Below are positions 6,798-8,957 of a stretch of DNA of 8,957 nt, piece by piece. This stretch comes from Pseudomonadota bacterium. GTDB taxonomy: Bacteria > Pseudomonadota > Gammaproteobacteria > Xanthomonadales > Xanthomonadaceae. The position numbers and the translations under genes are program-made. Location: NCBI GenBank assembly GCA_023430045.1, contig JAEZCF010000086.1:1-8957 (forward strand), written 5' to 3'. Under the pieces are notes generated by a model that did not search any database, had not been told where the DNA came from, and was given only the letters and a program-made list of their open reading frames with translations. Within the stretch, counting starts at the first letter, position 1. Each line of letters starts with the position of its first letter.

Positions 6798-6875
6798 GCG
6801 GGACTCGTGGCGGATGCACCGGCACCGGACGGCGCGCGGCAAGGCAACGCAGGCCTTGCGCTTCAGTCTACCAAA

Positions 6876-6890
6876 CGAGAATGGTTATCG
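6876..6890. promoter_or_regulatory. Candidate Fur box upstream of the esterase gene
   Basis: The sequence CGAGAATGGTTATCG matches 10 of 14 informative positions of the 7-1-7 Fur consensus TGATAAT-n-ATTATCA on either strand. It lies in an unusually AT-rich patch 79 bases upstream of the esterase ATG and overlaps the candidate -10 element. That position fits iron-dependent repression of the five iron-uptake genes that follow. A search with a Xanthomonadaceae Fur matrix would be the test. Confidence 0.6.
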
Positions 6891-6910
6891 CTTTCGTAAA
6901 GGCGTGTCGA
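6884..6910 (-). promoter_or_regulatory. Candidate promoter of the iron-uptake operon
   Basis: On the minus strand TCGACA (6910 to 6905, five of six matches to the -35 consensus) is followed after 15 bases by GATAAC (6889 to 6884, four of six to the -10 consensus). The short spacing makes it imperfect. A second -10 candidate, TAGACT, lies further downstream with no good -35. The overlap of GATAAC with the Fur-like sequence is what gives the element weight. Confidence 0.35.
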
Positions 6911-6935
6911 AATGTATCCCGCAGTGTTCCAGGCG

Positions 6936-6951
6936 TGGCAGGCCACTGCCA
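6936..6951 (-). terminator. Short hairpin between crcB and the iron operon
   Basis: TGGCAG, a four-base loop and CTGCCA form a perfect six-pair stem 53 bases past the crcB stop codon. No T-run follows in either direction. It may help end the rarA-crcB transcript before the iron operon promoter. The rest of the 6798-7004 gap holds the Fur box, the candidate promoter and nothing else recognisable. Confidence 0.25.
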
Positions 6952-7004
6952 GGCAACGATGGCGGCTTGCGCACCGCCCTTGCCACGGCTCATGCGGCCG
7001 TCCC

Positions 7005-7397
7005 TTACCGCACGCTTTCCGCCAGCCGCGCGCCCAGCCATACCAGCAGCAGGCCACCGGCCAGGCTGACACCCAGGTAGATCGGCACCATCATCCCGCG
7101 ATCGGTGCGCGCGAACACCAGCGATTCCAGCATCAACGACGAAAACGTGGTCAGCCCACCCAGCAGCCCCACCACCAGGAAGGCGCGCAGCAGCTGCACG
7201 TTGCCGCCGCGCTGGTGCAGCCACACCAGCAGGTATCCGGCAGCGAACGCGCCGAGGAAGTTCGCGGTCAGGGTGCCCCACGGGAAGCCCTCCCCGAAAC
7301 TCTTCAGCAGCGCGCCACCGATCATGAAACGCAGCGCCGAACCCAGCGCGCCACCCGCCATCACCAGGCCCAGCTGCTGCCACCACGGCGTGTCCAT
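7005..7397 (-). CDS. crcB: Fluoride channel CrcB/Fluc
   Basis: This 130-residue membrane protein fits the CrcB (Fluc) family of dimeric, fluoride-specific channels that let fluoride leave the cytoplasm. Four hydrophobic segments are visible. Family motifs are GALGSALRF (residues 16-24), GTLTANFLGAF (41-51, with the conserved pore Asn46) and GLLGGLTTFSSL (77-88, with Phe85). The length is typical, and a single gene implies a homodimer. The ATG shares one base with the rarA stop codon (TGATG), so translation is probably coupled to rarA. No fluoride riboswitch can precede it, because the upstream sequence is rarA coding. Expression is therefore expected to follow rarA rather than fluoride, unless there is an internal promoter. 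Confidence 0.95.
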   Translation of the reverse strand: MDTPWWQQLGLVMAGGALGSALRFMIGGALLKSFGEGFPWGTLTANFLGAFAAGYLLVWLHQRGGNVQLLRAFLVVGLLGGLTTFSSLMLESLVFARTDRGMMVPIYLGVSLAGGLLLVWLGARLAESVR

Positions 7398-8773
7398 CAG
7401 TTCCCGTCCCCGCCGGCGCGCTTGCCTGCCCTGGCCTGCGCGCGTTGTTCGCGCAGGCGGTCCAGCTTGTCCTTCAGCTTGATTTCCATGCCACGGGCTA
7501 CCGGGCGGTAATACACACGCTCGCCCATCGCATCGGGAAAGCCGGTCTGGTCCAGCGCGATGCCGCCTTCCATGTCGTGGTCGTACTGATAGTCCGCACC
7601 ATAGCCGAGGTTCTTCATCAGCTTCGTCGGTGCGTTGCGCAGGTGCAGCGGCACCTCCATGGTGCCGGTTTCGCGGATGTCCGCGCGCACCTCGTTGAAG
7701 GCGGCATAGCCGGCGTTGGATTTGGCGGTACTGGCCAGGTACAGCACCAGCTGCGCGAACGCCAGCTCGCCTTCCGGGCTGCCCAGGCGCTCGTAGATGT
7801 CCCAGGCCTCCAGCGCCATGGTCTGCGCACGCGGATCGGCCAGCCCGATGTCCTCGATCGCCATGCGGGTCAGGCGACGTGCCAGGTAGGACGGATCACA
7901 GCCGCCGTCGAGCATCCGCGCAAGCCAGTACAGCGCCGCGTCCGGGTTCGAACTGCGCACGGATTTGTGCAGCGCCGAGATCTGGTCGTAGAACTGCTCG
8001 CCCCCCTTGTCGAAGCGGCGCGTACGGTCGGCCAGCACCTGCACCAGGGTCTGCGCGGTGATGCGCCCGCCCTCGTCAGCCGCCAGCTCGGCAGCGATTT
8101 CCAGCAGCGTCAGTGCACGGCGCACGTCGCCATCGGCGGCGGTGGCGATCTGCAGCAGCAGCTCAGGTTCCACCTGGATGCCTTCGTCGCCCAGTCCGCG
8201 CCCGCTGTCATCCAGCGCCCGTTGCAACGCCTCGACGATGTCCTGTGGGGAGACGGCTTCCAGCACATGCACGCGGCATCGCGACAGCAGCGCGGAATTG
8301 AGCTCGAACGAAGGATTTTCAGTGGTGGCGCCAACGAACAGGATGGTGCCACGTTCGATGTGCGGCAGGAACGCGTCCTGCTGGGCCTTGTTGAAGCGGT
8401 GCACCTCATCCACGAACAACACCGTGCGGCGCCCTTCGGCGAAGCGCTGCGCGGCCTCGGCCAATACCTGGCGCACTTCCGGCAGGCCCGACAGCACCGC
8501 GGAGATGGCGCGGAACTCGGCGTCGGAATACTCGGCAAGCAGCAGCGCCAGGGTGGTCTTGCCGCAGCCTGGCGGCCCCCACAGGATCATCGAATGCACG
8601 CGGCCGGATTCCACCGCGCGGCGCAGCGCGCTGTCCGGTGCGAGCAGGCGCTTCTGGCCGACCATTTCATCGAGCGTGCGCGGGCGCATGCGCTCGGCGA
8701 GCGGACGCAGGTGGTCGCGATCCACGCTCAGCAGATCGGGCCCGGGAAAGGAGGAGGTACGTTGTCTGGCCAC
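7397..8773 (-). CDS. rarA: Replication-associated recombination protein A (RarA/MgsA, AAA+ ATPase)
   Basis: This 458-residue AAA+ ATPase is homologous to E. coli RarA (YcaJ), yeast Mgs1 and human WRNIP1, which act at stalled replication forks with single-strand-binding protein and RecA. Visible motifs are Walker A GPPGCGKTT (66-74), Walker B VLFVDEVHRFN (118-128), sensor-1 region GATTENPSFELNS (148-160) and an arginine-finger candidate in LLSRCR (162-167). The C-terminal half carries the conserved oligomerisation region, including RMAIEDIGLADP and GYGADYQYDHD. The GTG at 8773 is used because it gives an N-terminus slightly longer than E. coli RarA; no ATG lies between it and Met29, which is too far in. 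There is no clear Shine-Dalgarno sequence, and a -10 element almost touches the start codon. It is followed by crcB with a one-base overlap. Confidence 0.95.
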   Translation of the reverse strand: MARQRTSSFPGPDLLSVDRDHLRPLAERMRPRTLDEMVGQKRLLAPDSALRRAVESGRVHSMILWGPPGCGKTTLALLLAEYSDAEFRAISAVLSGLPEVRQVLAEAAQRFAEGRRTVLFVDEVHRFNKAQQDAFLPHIERGTILFVGATTENPSFELNSALLSRCRVHVLEAVSPQDIVEALQRALDDSGRGLGDEGIQVEPELLLQIATAADGDVRRALTLLEIAAELAADEGGRITAQTLVQVLADRTRRFDKGGEQFYDQISALHKSVRSSNPDAALYWLARMLDGGCDPSYLARRLTRMAIEDIGLADPRAQTMALEAWDIYERLGSPEGELAFAQLVLYLASTAKSNAGYAAFNEVRADIRETGTMEVPLHLRNAPTKLMKNLGYGADYQYDHDMEGGIALDQTGFPDAMGERVYYRPVARGMEIKLKDKLDRLREQRAQARAGKRAGGDGN

Positions 8774-8778
8774 GCTTC

Positions 8779-8784
8779 ATTGTA
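8779..8784 (-). promoter_or_regulatory. -10 element immediately upstream of rarA (possible leaderless start)
   Basis: TACAAT on the minus strand matches the -10 consensus at five of six bases. Only five bases separate it from the GTG at 8773, so transcription would start at or next to the first base of the start codon. No good -35 is seen; TTCACC is present with only 13 bases of spacing. The lack of a Shine-Dalgarno sequence fits a leaderless mRNA. Confidence 0.45.
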
Positions 8785-8819
8785 GCGCGCCGGACCGGGT
8801 GAACCCGCTGCCGCCAGCG

Positions 8820-8957
8820 GTAGAGCCGACCCGTGGTCGGCTATGTCCCCCTGACTGGGCTCGGTAGAGCCGACCCATGGTCGGCTGTGTCACACCGGCT
8901 GTGTTTGGTAGAGCCGACCCATGGTCGGCTGCGTTGCCTGGTGCAGCCGACCATGGG
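8820..8957. repeat. Array of GTAG-type REP palindromes (AGCCGACC subfamily)
   Basis: Three complete units occur at 8820-8842, 8864-8886 and 8908-8930. Each is GTAG followed by an eight-pair stem AGCCGACC/GGTCGGCT with loop CGT (first) or CAT (second and third). Both linkers between them are exactly 21 bases and differ in sequence, giving a 44-base period. A fourth, diverged unit starts at 8941 with GTGC and is cut by the window end; its loop side has shifted (CCATGGG). These fit the GTAG-headed REPs of Stenotrophomonas, which are thought to be moved by RAYT transposases encoded elsewhere. The array lies upstream of rarA, in the gap to a gene beyond the window. Confidence 0.85.

Noticed and set aside
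5787..6842. Longer esterase start at 6842
   Set aside because: It would put 15 charged, cysteine-rich residues in front of a clean signal peptide that begins at the ATG at 6797.
7398..7460. Fluoride riboswitch upstream of crcB
   Set aside because: The sequence upstream of crcB is the 3' end of rarA and the start codon overlaps its stop codon; there is no room for a leader RNA.
7445..8785. Plus-strand open frame of 446 codons opposite rarA
   Set aside because: rarA on the other strand is unambiguous from its AAA+ motifs; the antisense product shows no family features.
8820..8957. Possible CRISPR array, because repeats recur at 44 bases
   Set aside because: The repeats are GTAG-headed palindromes with three-base loops, the linkers are only 21 bases, there are just three full copies and no cas gene is present. 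REP elements explain it better.

Overview
The window looks like a chromosomal segment of a Stenotrophomonas species (Xanthomonadaceae, probably the S. maltophilia group). The evidence is the very high GC content with G or C at most third codon positions, proteins that fit that family, and short palindromes headed by GTAG at both ends, which match the GTAG-type REP elements described in S. maltophilia. The assignment rests on recognition, not on a search. Every convincing gene lies on the minus strand, so the region is read here from right to left, in the direction of transcription.

Right end (8820-8957): a regular array of GTAG-type REP hairpins. Next come rarA (AAA+ replication-associated recombination ATPase) and crcB (fluoride channel), joined by a TGATG stop/start overlap. 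A TACAAT -10 element lies only five bases before the rarA GTG codon, so its mRNA may be leaderless.

Centre (1356-6910): a candidate Fur box and promoter precede five co-directional genes. These are a secreted Fes/IroE-type alpha/beta-hydrolase, a secreted YncE-type beta-propeller with an N-terminal Ig-like domain, a lipoprotein substrate-binding protein, a FecCD-family permease and an ABC ATPase. The last three are the HmuTUV/BtuCDF type of importer and are packed with 4-base overlaps or close to it. The layout suggests that a ferric ligand (heme or a catecholate siderophore) reaches the periplasm through a TonB receptor encoded elsewhere. There it would be handled or hydrolysed by the esterase and propeller, and the product pumped inward by HmuTUV. 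The binding protein lacks the tyrosines expected in the N-lobe of heme-binding HmuT, so the substrate is open.

Left part (1-1355): a small basic protein with an AT-hook-like GRP motif, preceded by two direct CACTTTA repeats, and a SapC-family protein with its own candidate promoter. A second, different GTAG-REP subfamily follows directly after the SapC stop codon. No RNA genes, CRISPR arrays, insertion sequences or transposase genes were seen, and no stretch over 300 bases lacks a gene.
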